From Symbiodinium natans (Eukaryota; Sar; Dinophyceae; Suessiales; Symbiodiniaceae): a stretch of DNA of 64,000 bases. This document shows positions 23,949-36,339 of the stretch, piece by piece. The translations under genes and the position numbers were made by a program. Location: positions 1 to 64,000 of the forward strand of contig CAJNDS010002094.1 of assembly GCA_905221605.1 (NCBI GenBank), read 5' to 3'. Within the stretch, counting starts at the first letter, position 1; each line of letters begins with the position of its first letter. The notes under the pieces were generated by a model. That model did not search any database. It was given only the letters and a program-made list of their open reading frames with translations, and was not told the DNA's origin.

Positions 23949-24176
23949 TCAGGCTGGACTCTTCTCACGCAGCAGATACTCAATTTTTATTACTGGCAAG
24001 TCAGTCTCTCTGCATGCCTCCGTGAGCTCGTCCAAATCAGCCTCTAAGTCCCTGACCAATTCCAGGCCAAGCTCTTCTCTAAGCCGGATATTCTCTTGGA
24101 CCTTGGCATCTTTGGCATCTTTGGCATCTCGCTCGAAACGCACTCTTGGACCGTTGACGATTTCAGTTCGGGTCAT
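23949..24176 (-). CDS. unknown exon with strong coding look and a triplicated Asp-Ala-Lys unit
   Basis: From the ATG at 24176 the frame encodes 75 residues of highly charged, helix-type sequence beginning MTRTEIVNGPRVRFERD. Next comes AKDAKDAK, encoded by three near-identical 10-bp-spaced units, then Glu/Leu-rich sequence (REELGLELVRDLEADLDEL). The ending (LPVIKIEYLLREK) is also protein-like. It is not a member of any family I recognise. It could be a first exon, or a start codon inside a longer exon chain. Confidence 0.4.
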   Translation of the reverse strand: MTRTEIVNGPRVRFERDAKDAKDAKVQENIRLREELGLELVRDLEADLDELTEACRETDLPVIKIEYLLREKSPA

Positions 24177-25257
24177 CTTCGGCCACTGGGCAACCCGGCA
24201 AGCTGCTTCAAGTCCTGGCTGTAAACCTGTATCTAGTCAACGTAGCGGTGCTTCCAGCTCTTGCACATAAATCAATTGTCGAATTCACGCTGCAGGGGCT
24301 GCAAGCATTGCTCTAATCAGGCCTCCACCAACTTTTGAAACTTGGGATTCTTGAACTCCTTTCAATGTGGTCAAGCGGTCAAGTGAACTGTGTCGGCTTG
24401 CCTTGCGAAGCCTTGCCTTCGCTACTTCCAGTGTCAGAGTAGCATCCTCTTCCCCGTGGAAATCCTCGGCCTTTGGCAGCTACAAGTTCGCTCCGCCACC
24501 GGTTTGGAATGTTCTGAGGTCCTTGCAGCCATTCCCGACGCAAGCCTGCCAGCGCACGCTCGCAGATCCGACCTCAAGCGGCTGCAAATCTGGCATTCCG
24601 CAGACGGCATGACAAACGACTTGGCCAAGGGCACAAAACAAGTTGCATGGCACGGTCTATGGATTGCCTGAGTGCAGAGAGTGCAAGCAGTGCAACAACT
24701 CGCCATGCTGTTGCTGCTGATCCAGCCGACAGTGCCTAAGGCTCTGGCCGTGGCATAAGTGAGCACCCGGCCACTTCATTGTCAGGCTGAGTTGCTGTCG
24801 GCTACGTGTTGTGCTTTTGAGGCTTGCGCATGCTTGGAGGCAGATTCACGGATGTAGAGACTATGTGCGCTTGCAACTTTCGCTTGTGTGTTCTTCGAAA
24901 GCCTCTGAGAACCTGGAGCTATTGCATTATGCGGGGCCGTGTTGTGTCTTGCCATGGTCTCTTATTTGTCTTAACTGATACAAGAAGCGGAAAATGGCAG
25001 ATGCGGCGTCGCCAAGCAAACGTGTGACATCGTGTGACCCATGCAGTGCAAACACTGTGCAAACACTGGCAGATACGAGAGTGCAAAAATGGGGGGCACC
25101 CAGAGATCCGTTAACAACGGCAGATGAAGCTCTGGAAGCGAAGCCTCAGCCCAATCACCGCGAGAGATGCGATTCGTGTTCTTGATTCATTTTGCATCGA
25201 AAAGAGCTGTTGCATAAGAGCACAAGAGCCTTCTTTCTTTGTCTTCTCTACAACTCT

Positions 25258-26770
25258 ACAAATTCCCCCCATCGAGAGCCAATCCAAGCAGTTCTCGTAG
25301 AGGAAGGCTTTTGTAAGCACTGGGTTCCACCTTTGTCACACTGTCACATGCAAACGCAATGCATCGAGCGGATCGAGCACATTCTGGGCACAGGTGTTTG
25401 CAGCCGAGGACACTCGGAGATTGCGGAATCCAGCTCAGTGAGCTTGTTACGCCCAAGATCCAGCTGCGTCAAAGATGGCCTTGGCATTTGCTGCATGGCA
25501 CTGAGCTCATGCCACAGTAGCTTGAGTCTGTGGCAGCTCGCGCAAAAAAGTTGCCGAATGCAAGGAGTTTCTGTACAGAACCAGCCTTGGCAAAGTCAGC
25601 CCCAGGTCAAACAGATGCAAATCGGAGGATGTGATGTGGATATCGCTGTCCAGAACAACTTGTAATGGCTTTGGGTCGAGCTTGCCCAAGCCTTTGGCGC
25701 AAAGTTGCACCTTTGCAGCAGGATTGTCTGCAGATAGCAATGGAGCTCACCTGAGCCTGAGACTCCTGCTGAGGTCAAACGGTTCTTGCTGAGGTCCACA
25801 ACCTGAGTGCATTCGTGCAAAGGTTGGAGTGTCACGCTGCAACTGGGATCACGTGTGAATGCTTGACTACGACAGTGTGTGCTATCTACTGGCAAGCATG
25901 GCGAAGTTCAGCAATGGCCCTGGCGCGAAGCTGTGGAAGTTGCGCCAGATCCTAGTTCTATCTTCTCATCGACGCAGGATCAGATTGGACCACTTCAATG
26001 CCCATGTTTGCCCCCCATGCCTCTGCATCCGTGATTGCATTCATGGTGGCTTTGAGGACCTCACGGTCACGGTGTTGCACCGCTTTTGATATTTGAAGCA
26101 CTTCAAGTCACTTGGCGATTGCACAGGGCGATTGCACAGGGTGATCTAAACTACTTTGCATAGAGAAGCATGCTCCACACAGGATTCGTCCTCTGAGGGT
26201 CAGAAGCCCTCTGAGGCCAGCACTGAGAGGTGCCTTAGGTGCCGCAGCCTTGGTCCACTTTTGACTCCGAGTATGCTGCACAGCTGCAGTCTTATGGGCT
26301 CTCGTGGGCTCGGCCCGTGACCCATCCAATGATGTCAGGGCATTTTGGCAAAGGACTAACTCCTGCACCACCGCGCACGTCAAAACGTCAATTTCAACTG
26401 GGCCAAAGAAGCAAGCTGTCCTCAAGCTTGGGACAGCCACGCAAGTCTTCCTTGGATCTGCCAAACAGGCTTCATCATGCTTGAAATTATGCTTGAATCT
26501 TCTTAATTCTGCGTGCTAATGTTTACTAGTCACTGGAGTCGAAGTTCGGGCTCGGACCAGGTTTGAAATCTTGTTGCCGCTGAGCACCAGAATCTCATCA
26601 GGACAAAAAGTCATGACAACTATCACATTTTGCCCCATTCTGCCTGTCGCATCACTTTGCCACTGAAACGTCATGCTGCGTTGCACACTGGGCTTCGAGC
26701 ACGCAGGTGAGGCACTCTTGACAGCGCGGGGAGCTGCTCTAGGCCTTTGCGAGAGGCCATGTGAAGTCCA
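25258..26770 (-). CDS. leucine-rich-repeat protein, multi-exon
   Basis: At least six minus-strand segments carry LRR units (LxxLxLxxNxLxxL), in 5' to 3' order: LEQLPALSRVPHLR (about 26740-26700), EILVLSGNKISNLV (about 26595-26545), DLRGCPKLE (about 26445), VQELVLCQNALTSLDG (about 26372-26322), VVDLSKNRLTSAGV (about 25815-25770), LTQLDLGRNKLTEL (about 25530-25400) and LRELLGLALDGGNL (about 25302-25258). LRR units form a curved binding scaffold. With no other domain visible I cannot name the partner. The spacing of units is like LRRC40-type proteins. Exon junctions are not resolved, some intervening frames are intron, and the start and end of the gene are unknown. Confidence 0.65.
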
Positions 26771-26837
26771 ACGGGCTTTCGGAGCGTCATCAGCTCAGGC
26801 CTTCCATGCGGATCTCCAGCCGCACCAAGTCCACGGC

Positions 26838-27000
26838 CTAGTGTGGCACAACTGTCACAATTTGCACCACCTTCTCAACCGCCTTCTGAGGCTTCTTGGG
26901 CTTGAGCCGAGCCCCCATCCTCAAGGCCTGTTGGCAGTTCTCCAGCTTGATCAATGCTACTTGGAATGCCCTTGCCATATTATCAACAGTGTTCTCTTCA
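26838..27000 (-). CDS. possible upstream exon of the LRR gene or a neighbour
   Basis: A basic, protein-like stretch (NMARAFQVALIKLENCQQAL, then RLKPKKPQKAVEKVVQIV) just upstream of the first LRR units on the same strand. No domain is recognised. It may belong to the LRR protein N-terminus. Confidence 0.3.
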
Positions 27001-27245
27001 CACATAAGACTTTTATAAGGAGCGAACAAAGGATGTGTGAATGAAGGGTGTGAAAAAAAAACCATCAAAAAAGGTCTTTTCATGCGGGCTTCTTCACCCT
27101 TCACACACGGTCTTTATGGTGTTCACAGGGTTGTGGAGGTGTTACGACTTTAAGCCACAGAAACGTGTTCCAATAGTAACGCCCCCGGTGGAGGTTCCCT
27201 GCCTACTTCACTCCTAAGTGTCACTCTGTTGCATTTGCAAAAAGA

Positions 27246-27600
27246 TGCGGTTATATATATATATATATCTATTTGTACATATGTATATCTATATATGTGT
27301 ATTGGTGTGTATATCTATATATGCTTGTATCTACGTACCATTCCAACTTCAATATATGTATACAATTCTCACGCGAGTGCATTACAACCTATGACCTATA
27401 TATATATATATGTATATCCACATATGTGTATGGATGTGTATATGCATATATATATATATGTATGAATGTATGTCTGCATATGTGTATGTATACACTGTGT
27501 CCGATACTGAAATATGTGGTACTATCACGATAATCATAACACACCCACATATATATATATATATACATATGTATCTATGTTGCTATACATTATGTTCACA
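27246..27600. repeat. AT-rich microsatellite region (TATA / ATGTGTAT units)
   Basis: Several TA runs (near 27252, 27398, 27447 and 27550) within AT-rich sequence full of TATGTGTATG words. Tyr/Ile-rich open frames here are spurious. A similar array is at 34.04-34.15 kb. Confidence 0.85.
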
Positions 27601-27689
27601 TACAGAATACGAGCCCATGAGTGGGCTGGGAGCACAGCGTAGTGATTTTCTTCTCTGAAGGGCTGGGGGGTGTTTCTTCTCTGCCACAG

Positions 27690-27880
27690 CCCCTCCCCCC
27701 CCCCCCCCCGCGCACCGGCCCCCCCTAGGTCAAGTTCGGTGCAGTTCGCTCTTTCGTTCGTTGCTGAGAGCCGTGCCATCAAGTCTGTGAAACCCATGGC
27801 ATCGACACGTCAAAACCACACAGCTGCATCCAAGTTACTTGCCCAAAGCTTCCCATATTGCCCCCCCCCCCCCCCCCCAA
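27690..27880. repeat. two poly-C tracts
   Basis: C runs of about 19 (27696-27709 region, broken once by G) and about 18 (27860-27878). They separate the LRR gene from the hydrolase gene. Confidence 0.8.
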
Positions 27881-28749
27881 CCTAACCTTGCGACTGCACT
27901 ACACTCATTTCCACACATGCTTGAGACCGCATGCTTACCATGGCCTGCGAGGCCGTCCAAACCCAGGTCTTCTGAGATCGACTGTCGGCCCGGCTGCTCT
28001 GACTTCTGGTCGTCTGGAGGACGACCTGGTTGGGCTTGTGGCTGCCAGCAGGGAACTGTTGGCATTTTTGTCTGGGTTCTCAGCTCCAGGGTTTGGGTGG
28101 CCGCTTGCGATTGAAGCCCTTACCTGGCTGGCGCAGACGAAAACCACTGAGGTCACTCGAAGTCACTCAGTGTTGAGCGCACATCACACATGCCAAGAAA
28201 TGAACAGCTTCTGGGCAGATTGATTTGTCGTGCCGCTGTACACAGGTCGGCGTGTCGCACATGGCTCGGTAGCCATGACAAGCAAAGGAGCCAGATTGTA
28301 AGCGAGGGCGTGTCGTGAAGACGATTGACTCACCAGACTCACAAGACTCACATGTCTTTCGTCACCGAGAGGACCAGCACCTGGCAACAGGCCGATACAT
28401 TAGTCGAAAGACGTGTCCGACAGTGGCCAGCCTCCGTTGCTTCAAGCAGTACTTGAACTTGTGCAGCCGTCGGAAGCCTCCAGTTCGAGCTGATCTGCAG
28501 TGTCATCGGTCCACAGGTTGCTCTGAACTCGAAGCCTGCATGAGGACAAACTTCCGGGACGAAAAGTCCTGAAAAGATCGCCGAGCATTCCACTATTCTG
28601 CCTGTCCCTGCACACGATAAGGTCACGGCGCCGTGCAGTTCCATCCGGGAAGGCGTTCGAGTCTTTTCCTGATTAGGATTTGAAGAGAAAGCAAGCTGCA
28701 TGACTTTGCCAGAGACAAGACTTGAAGATCTTGAATGTTGGGATCATCT

Positions 28750-31545
28750 GATCTCATCTGGGATCTCGGCGCTCCCGTGCTAGGTCGAAAGGCGCTCTTG
28801 ACCAAAGCAATGGTGAAGGTCTCGCCACTCTCAGCTGACGGAAGCTCCAAGACCTGGCAGTTCTCCGCAGGCTCTTCGCAGACTCCGACACCTCAGAAGC
28901 CTCAGGCCAGGCCTCCTGCAAAGAAAAGCGAGTGCCTTAAGGATGCCACTCCAGCAAGCCGATCACAACAGTCAGTGAAGGGCACTGAGCTTCGCACTCA
29001 CTTGAGGCGCTCCTGGTATTGAAAGGATGAGCTTGTTATACTGAGTCGGTAATTCGGCAGCTTCACTCAGTGCTTCACTCATGCTTCTAACATCTTCTAA
29101 CATCTTCTCGCTTGCCTGATGGGTTGTGGAGAAGCATGAATCCGCGCATGCTGGCAACGTCCCATGAGGCCACACAGTAGATCTTGTACTGGGTGACATC
29201 GCCAAATGCCCAATGACTGTCACGCAGGATTGCTGAGTGCTGACGAGACCACTTCAAGCCTTCTGCCAAGATGTCCCATGCCTCAGGGGTCATGTGGCGT
29301 GGGGCCACGTATAGCTCTTGCAGCTGCAGTCCCAGTGCTACGAAGGACCACACTTCTTGAGTAAAGTCAATACTATCGAACTTGTCCAATCCCCAATGCA
29401 AGGCGTCGCCGTGAGAGGCCACTATGACCCCATGAATCATAAGTTGTGACAGCGGGAAGAAGGTCGACCTGCGCACAACCAGGATATAAACGACCATGCT
29501 GCGCCACCGAATCCAGCGCTGCCGGCCAGTCAGGCCGTCGAGCCCTATCTCGCTGAGTGGAGGTAAGGTGAAGTGGCCTTTTTGAGGATGCTCCGGGGCC
29601 TTAACCGGGCCGTACCAGTCCCGTGGCCTCGTCGCAATGTCTGGACCACCTCGCCAAATTGAGTCCGCCCAAAACATGAAGAAAGGAGAGGGCCACGTGC
29701 CCGTGGTCAGGTTGATCCAAACATCATCTTCATCTTTTCCATCAGACTTCTGAACCTTCTCACTCCGCAAAGCTGCTATGGTCTGCAACATTGCCTCCAT
29801 CTCCATGCCCAGTTCTGTAGGATTACCGGCAACGCCATCGAACTTAAACATGTTGACTGCCTGCTCACGCCGGAAGCTCATCGCTGTTTCATGAAAGGCA
29901 TGTCGATACTTCTTCCCTGCGAGGCTGAAGGCCTCTGACTGGATGTTGCGATTGTAGTTCGTTTCAAAGCCTTGGCGTTTGCCATTCTTTACTCGGGCCT
30001 CTTGTGTGAAGCCGTAGCCGCCCCAAGGCGAGAGCCACACACCCGTGCCAGCGCCGTATTCTCTGGCCTTGCTGGCAACCTTCTCAAACCGCCGAGGGAA
30101 ACGAAGCTTATCAAATTCCCACAGCGTCTGGGGATCGTCCCAGCCATCGTCCCATAAAAAGGAGTCCTGCAAGGCTCTTGGAAACACCTTAAACCCTGAA
30201 CGCAGCAATGCATTTTGCACACTGAGAAGCACGATAGTTCTCACAGCCTCTATCGCTCGTAATCACTCGACAGTCCAGCTTCGCGCCACGCTTCTTGACC
30301 ATCTCCTCACCGAATGCCTCGACCCTTTGCAAGCAGCTGCCTCTCGACACATGCACAAACGACGCACATGACAACCAGAGTCACTAGAGTAGCTAGACGA
30401 CTCCCGGCTAAGATTCTCAGAACAACAACATGGCCCGGGACCAGAAGCAACCCCTGAAACGTTGAACGTTGTCCCTCCTGTGAAGATATAGCGCGGACAC
30501 CTTCGAACTACGAAACAACAAAGTCGGACAAGGCCGACCGAGAAACTACCTGGTCCACATCGACCAAAACATGTGTGAATCTTCAACGATTTCAGCGTGC
30601 TTATCCGGACGAGTTGGACCGTGTGCCAGCTTTGCCTAAGATTCGAGAACCCATGATAACAATGGCAAGTTGTACGTCATGTACTGTGAACATCTGGTTC
30701 CAGCGCACTTCCGCTGCTCAGCTTCAGATGACTCTATAGCCTTCATATGCCTCAATGACGCCGACCCAGGGTCCCGAGATCCCGACATCTAGCCGAATCT
30801 AGCCTCTACCTGAACAAAAACCGGACTTCAAGACCGAACCAAAGAAATTGAATACAAAGCTAATATGCAAGCAGTCTTCGACAGGTGCCTTCGCTCATCT
30901 TGTCCGGTCGAAGTGAAGCTATCAGTGTCTCGTTGGGCCAAGGATCCTGGGGGTCCCACTCTGTTTTACTCTGTTTGTGCGCATCGGCAGTCAATGAGTC
31001 AATGGAAGGCAGAGTCCTTGAAACCACCATTGAAGCCCTCGTCCTGGACAGGTTTTACGTGTGCATGGCAGCCGCTGCATTGGGCAAAGCTCCTGGTAGC
31101 TGTAGAAGTCGTACCAACTGTTGTAGTGGACCTCCAGTTCAGCAATGATGACTTTCAGAACTGAGGCAACGCTGCGACACACCACTCCCTACAAACGTAG
31201 AGTTGGAGCAGTCTCCTGAATAAGTGGCGGATGTCCCAAAAAATGTTCCACTTTCGCTGTGAGCATCGCGCCATTGGGCTGCGGCGGCCAGGCCGCTCTG
31301 AGTGCAAATAAGCCAGAAAGGATCTCCTCGCCTCGTCAAGTGCCAGCTGCTTCAAGTTATCCCACAATCCCTAAAGTCCTGCACTTGGAGTCTCTGCCTG
31401 AGACATTTCGCTGAAACTGCCGATCACAAATCCGTAGTCCCAGGGAACCTGACTGAAGGGAAGAGTGTAAACTTTGTAGCGCTGGCTACACGCCATCACT
31501 CGTGCTCTCAACGGCAACTTCCCACCCATCCACAAACGAATCCTG
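28750..31545 (-). CDS. alpha-galactosidase-like glycoside hydrolase (clan GH-D type), multi-exon
   Basis: The largest exon (30166-29116, about 350 codons) encodes a TIM-barrel hydrolase with SFLWDDGWDDPQTLWEF, GVWLSPWGGYG, NMFKFDGVAGN (the Asp after K-F is the likely nucleophile), WINLTTGTWPSPFFMFWADS, EVWSFVALGLQLQELYV and WDILAEGLKWSRQHSAIL. Upstream exons on the same strand complete the barrel: VHYNSWYDFYSYQEL (about 31131-31091), VEAFGEEMVKKRGAKLD (about 30324-30272), LDEARRSFLAYLHSERPG (about 31349-31281) and VPWDYGFVIGSFSEMSQ (to about 31406). Downstream, ESGETFTIALVKSAF (about 28862-28750) fits the C-terminal beta domain after a GC donor at 29115. The family is mostly bacterial and often annotated as alpha-galactosidase or secreted hydrolase. 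Substrate is unknown. Signal peptide and true ends are not found. Confidence 0.75.
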
Positions 31546-31949
31546 TAAAGAATCCTAACGACTGGGTTATGAGGTGGTGGGGCCTGCATCGGGAAAGCTC
31601 AGGTTGGGTTCACGGGGCAAGCAAAGAGAAGGAATAATCATAGAACAATTGCTGTGCTGGCCAGGTAGAATCATGCAGATTCAGCTTGGTACGACCCACA
31701 ACCTCATAATATGTGTTCGATGTCAAACACCGCATGACGCCACTTGCCGTTCGTCAATCCGTCAGTGTTTGTGTGCTTCGTGGAGTATTCCCTCGTAAAT
31801 CTTCGGCATTCATCCGGAGAGTCCGACGAACAGGTAAGTGATGGAACGGTCAAAGAAATGTAGGCACCAACATGTCTACAGGTCGGCAACAGCTTCAACC
31901 ACACCGGATTCGCCCTCAATAGCTAACAGGCCCGCTTTCTGCACACGTC

Positions 31950-34030
31950 TGCTTTCCCATGCAAACCTTCTAGCCAAATTTGTGAGAGGAAGCCGAACAA
32001 GGCTTGACTGACTGAACCAGAGCGCGTGCATCTGACGCGCCTCATTTGTGGGCTTGGCCAAGCTTTTCAGGTGCTGTACTTGTCCCGCATGGTACGGCCT
32101 TGAGCTCTATTCCATTGTGCTCTCTTGCCGCCACTCTGGAACACGTCAAAGTGAACATCTCAAGTGACAGCCTAGTGGCAGATTGTTGCTCTCTTGCGTG
32201 CTCACGACTCCCATGGGATGTTCAACCTTGTTGCCAGGCCGCCAGACACTAGTCTGCCCCACCGTGCGTCTGCTAAGGCCCTTAGGCCCAACTTAGGCCC
32301 TGGCAGCCAGGAAGAAGCCTGAACCAAGTGGAAGTGACAGAAAACACGAGAATCCGAGCACGACTGTCCACTCTGCACAAATTGTTACAAGTGCGAAGCG
32401 CTTGTTGACCACGACCGGCAGCCCAAGCACCTCGTCAAACTCTTCCTGTCAGAGCTTGCTTCCAAAATGCTGGCATTCCAGTGGCCATTGCTGCAATCCT
32501 CGTCGGGAACCTTTTTCAGCAGAGCGCGCGCTCCCTGGAGGTGTCTGAGAAGTCATGTCCGGAAGGCTTCGCCGCGCGCAAACGCGTCTGAGCTTGGCTT
32601 TGGTCCCCGGCAGCCCCCTCTTGTTACCTGACGCGGCCAACACTGCGACGCCAGCAAAACTGTGGTTGTCAAGACCCTGCAGTTTGTGCACAGGTCTGAG
32701 TAGCACATTCGGCAATGTGTCCTCTCAACTTCGAATTACCCTGGCTCCACAGGCATACACGCCTTCAGCTGGCATGTGCAGTCTGCTGGCTGGCCTACGG
32801 AGCCGTTCGAGCTACAGTAAGTTCCAGTCTCTACAACTTTAAAGTCCAAGTTCACTCATCCCGGAGCAAGCCATGTGCAAGACATGGGGCAGATTACGCA
32901 TTTACTATGTCCCATGAACATCTTACGCTCCAGGAAGAGCTGCGTCGCTGCCCTTTTGGGCGGACGTACTCAGATTGAAAATTACAGACGGCTCATGAAA
33001 ACAGGGACTGAATCACTGCATCGCTGCGCCCTTTTATGAAGTTCAGGCCACATCAAGCGAGTAACGTGTAATTCCAGGATCAGCGACATGTAGTAAAACA
33101 ACTTCGGAGTTTCTCTGCCACTGTCTTGGCGATGGTGCTCAGACTTCCGCGGGGGTCTGGATGCGCTCCAGAAGCCTAGTGGGTCGCTGCTGGGCTGCTG
33201 CAACTTGATGGCAAGCGTGTGCTGCCAGCAGTGCTTCCAGCCTGGAGTGCGGCTGACTCTGTGACAGCAATCACATACATCACATCTCGTTTTGTCAGAT
33301 TTCGTCAAGCGGCCCGAGAGGCTTCACACTTCTTGTCTTTGCCCATGGGTCCTGCACTGCTGTGACACTGCAGAACTCGCACAAACGATATTTTCAACAC
33401 AAACGAACAGAAAAAAGGGCAGGGTGCAGATCCTGGACTCGCCCGGGGCCACTTTGCTTTGAGCTGCCGAAGCTTCATTGAGATTCCCTCGCGTGCAAGA
33501 GGCCCACCGGCACTTTCATGATTGAGCGCTTCGAAGCAAGCAAACTTGCCTCTAGGATGTGCCTGCGAGATTCGCATGAACTTTCCGAGAAGATGAACAC
33601 CTGCAGCCAGTGCTGCAGGTGTGCACACTGCGGGCAATAGAAGGCCAGAAGAGGTAACACTTAACTACGACTTTCGGTTGTGGCACAAGTTCCGTCCTCA
33701 CATGCCGCCTGCGCTGCTGTATCGGGGGCAAAAGGTGTCCTGCCAGCCAGCTTTATACTGAACCCCTGAGACTCATTTTACCCAGAATCACTTGAGAACG
33801 CTTATCCTGCCAGGAGATCTGCCAACTTGATGGGTTGGGGTCAAGTTTTGCATCGCCTTGGGAGAAAAAAACGATACAACAATATACAACATGATACAGC
33901 ACGGCTGTTGGGCTCTGACAAATGAACAGAGCCTCGAGGCAAGGCGCTTTACCCAACTGTGGCAAGGACTCTTCGGTCGGACGAGACCGCCTCCTAAGCC
34001 GCAGCGGAGCTTGCTTCCATGTTACACTTA
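31950..34030. other. stretch without a supportable gene
   Basis: Only short frames of mixed composition on both strands. No domain, RNA gene or repeat array is recognised. It may hold the 5' end of the hydrolase gene or introns of an undetected gene. Confidence 0.4.
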
Positions 34031-34155
34031 TTTATAATAACTATGGATTATATATATAAAAACATGTATATGTGTATGTATATGTGTATGTATATGTGTA
34101 TGTATATGTGTATGTATATGTAACTGTATATGTATAATATATATATATATATGCA
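34030..34155. repeat. TATGTGTATG microsatellite
   Basis: Repeats of a 10-12-bp TATATGTGTATG unit followed by a TA run. Confidence 0.9.
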
Positions 34156-34524
34156 CACTTTGAAAACGCAATCGAAGAATTTAAGAATATTTGAATATGA
34201 TATGGTTTCATTGTGTCACACGATGCAAAATGCAGACCGCAGCCTTCAAGCTAAAGCTGCCGTCAAGCTTCACGATTGGAAGCGTAAGCTGTTTTCGAGC
34301 TTCCCCCTCACCTGGGCCAAGCAACCGGCGCTGAAGCATCAACCTCCTCATACTATGGATCATGGACTCCTTCATCTGCTTCCATGTGGCGGGCAAGAAG
34401 GACGGGGATATCATCCTTTACTGGCCCGAGTGCCTTCTGAGAACGGACTGAGACCATGGTTACCTCAGGAAAGTGGGAGCTTACCAGCATGGCTGATGCA
34501 AGTACACCCAACCTCTGCAGGACG

Positions 34525-34896
34525 CTAGGAACAAACCTGGTTCGGCAGTCCGACTATGCTCGACTTCACTTTGAGTTGAGGGGCTTTGTCCCGGCACTGC
34601 CGGTGCGGCTTCAGCTCCATACATTCGCAAGCGCCCATGGCTTGCGAGCACTTGGATGTTTGGCCGTCTTTTGACAGATTTGAGAAATGACAATGGGTAT
34701 TGCGATCTGGTTCAAAACCTGCTTGCATTTCGAGCCGAGTCCCTTCAATGACGCAGTGGCAACCGAAAGTTGCAGGTGGCACTGGTGAGTTAGTCCACAT
34801 GTGTTTGAGGGATGTCACCACAGAATTCTGCCCGCGTCCTCGTCGGAATGTGGGAGCTTCGTCTCCGTCAGATTCAAAGGACCATGCAGTCTCCAC
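34525..34896 (-). CDS. possible exon of an unknown protein
   Basis: A 123-codon frame starting at an ATG (METAWSFESDGDEAPTF). It is acidic at first, then mixed, with WTNSPVPPATFGCHCVIEG in the middle. Length and start composition favour real coding sequence. No domain is recognised, and the Cys/His-rich tail may be intron. Confidence 0.3.
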   Translation of the reverse strand: METAWSFESDGDEAPTFRRGRGQNSVVTSLKHMWTNSPVPPATFGCHCVIEGTRLEMQAGFEPDRNTHCHFSNLSKDGQTSKCSQAMGACECMELKPHRQCRDKAPQLKVKSSIVGLPNQVCS

Positions 34897-35945
34897 AGCT
34901 GTAGCCTAGTCGCTGGCAATGGGAGGTTGATTGGTGCTCCACTGTGCTTGCATCAAGCTTGTAATACTTGACCAGCGGCTGGCGGTATCCCCCTCGTGGC
35001 CAACCTGGGCCTGATTGCCGAAGCCTTACCTGTGCAGAGCTGCGCAGCTGACATGCTCCGCGTGCACCGCAAGGGAATAGAGCCTTGAAGCGGACGAAGT
35101 GTGACTCCTATAAGCAAAATCGCATGGACAGGTTGCTTGTGCTCACATCAGGCGACGCAACTCTGCTGAACAGGAAGCGTTTGGCGCAACGTCCATGCAG
35201 TCCATGCATGTCTCGGGCATCCTCGTCACGAACCCAAGCAGAGAACGAGGCGGAGATGCCACCGCTGCAGCCTGGTCAGCACAGGCAGACGTGTTTGTCA
35301 AACAAGTCTTGTGCACACGGTCTACAAGTTGACGATGGACAAGAGATTACTTCAGGCCTTGGATTTTACACATCGGCATGGCTTGGGTTTTGCAGTGCTG
35401 GGGATCCGAGTTCAAAATGTAGCGGGCTCCACGACTGAATTACAAGATGCTGGCAGGCCGATGGCATGCCAAGACGTACTTGCGTACTTGAAAAGCTGAA
35501 ATCCTTATAATGCGAACCCGCAACAACACTGAAAGTCCCATCAACACCAACCCGCTCGGAAGACATCTGCACTCCCTTCAGACGGCTATCCTGAATGAAA
35601 CCGGTCCGTCGCCATCTAGTCTATTAGGCCAACTAAGGCACCAGGTCCGGCAGCCGAGGTGTTAACTGAGCTTCTGCTGCCGAGGACCAAGCTCAGATTG
35701 AACGTAAGCGAGAGGTTCAAGGCATCTTGGCTCACTGCCTCGCGTAATGAAGTACTCAACTACTCAATCAGAGATCCCCAGGTGCTGATGCCCAAGTCGG
35801 AGCCTGTAGACCACAGCCCAAGTCCTGACTAAGGACTACCAAAGGTGTGTTATGAATGAGCAGCAGAACGTTTGAAGCTCCTGACGCGAGGGAAGCAAGT
35901 GGAAGAGTGGAGAGGCCTGCACCTCACACCATTTGAGAATGACAT

Positions 35946-36269
35946 TCAGCTTCGACGAGCTTCACTGACATTTACCTTGGTGCCGGACAGGCAGGCTTGC
36001 AAACTCTGATGATTGGCCACTTCCGAGTGCTTCAAAGGTCTGCCACTGCAGCTGGGGCCTCCGAAAGCAACAGCTGATGAACATGAGGTGTCGTTTGCAA
36101 AGGCTTCGGTACGCCGGTAGTTTGAATACAAGCCGGCAAGCTTGTCAGTGAAAACGGCGCGGACTCGATGGCTTCGCACCTGCTGATATCGACGTGTTCT
36201 CTTGACCATGCGTTGCAGCACAGCACAGCACCACCTCCCAGCAGCAAGTTCCGCCCTCCACGTGGCCAT
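35946..36269 (-). CDS. possible first exon of an unknown basic protein
   Basis: A frame starting MATWRAELAAGRWCC and continuing with an Arg-rich helical stretch (VLQRMVKRTRRYQQVRSHRV), then TDKLAGLYSNYRRTEAF. The basic helix could be an IQ-like or nuclear-targeting segment, but this is a guess. Exon end unknown. Confidence 0.3.
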   Translation of the reverse strand: MATWRAELAAGRWCCAVLQRMVKRTRRYQQVRSHRVRAVFTDKLAGLYSNYRRTEAFANDTSCSSAVAFGGPSCSGRPLKHSEVANHQSLQACLSGTKVNVSEARRS

Positions 36270-36295
36270 CTAGGTCATGGGCAGGGAAAAGCTTT

Positions 36296-36320
36296 GTACA
36301 CACACACACACGCACACACA
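36296..36320. repeat. CA microsatellite
   Basis: About 11 CA units with one CG interruption. Confidence 0.85.
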
Positions 36321-36339
36321 AGTTTGCAAGGGCCATTCT

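Noticed and set aside
27229-27658. Tyr/Ile/Cys-rich open frames
   Set aside because: Products of TATA/TATGTG microsatellites.
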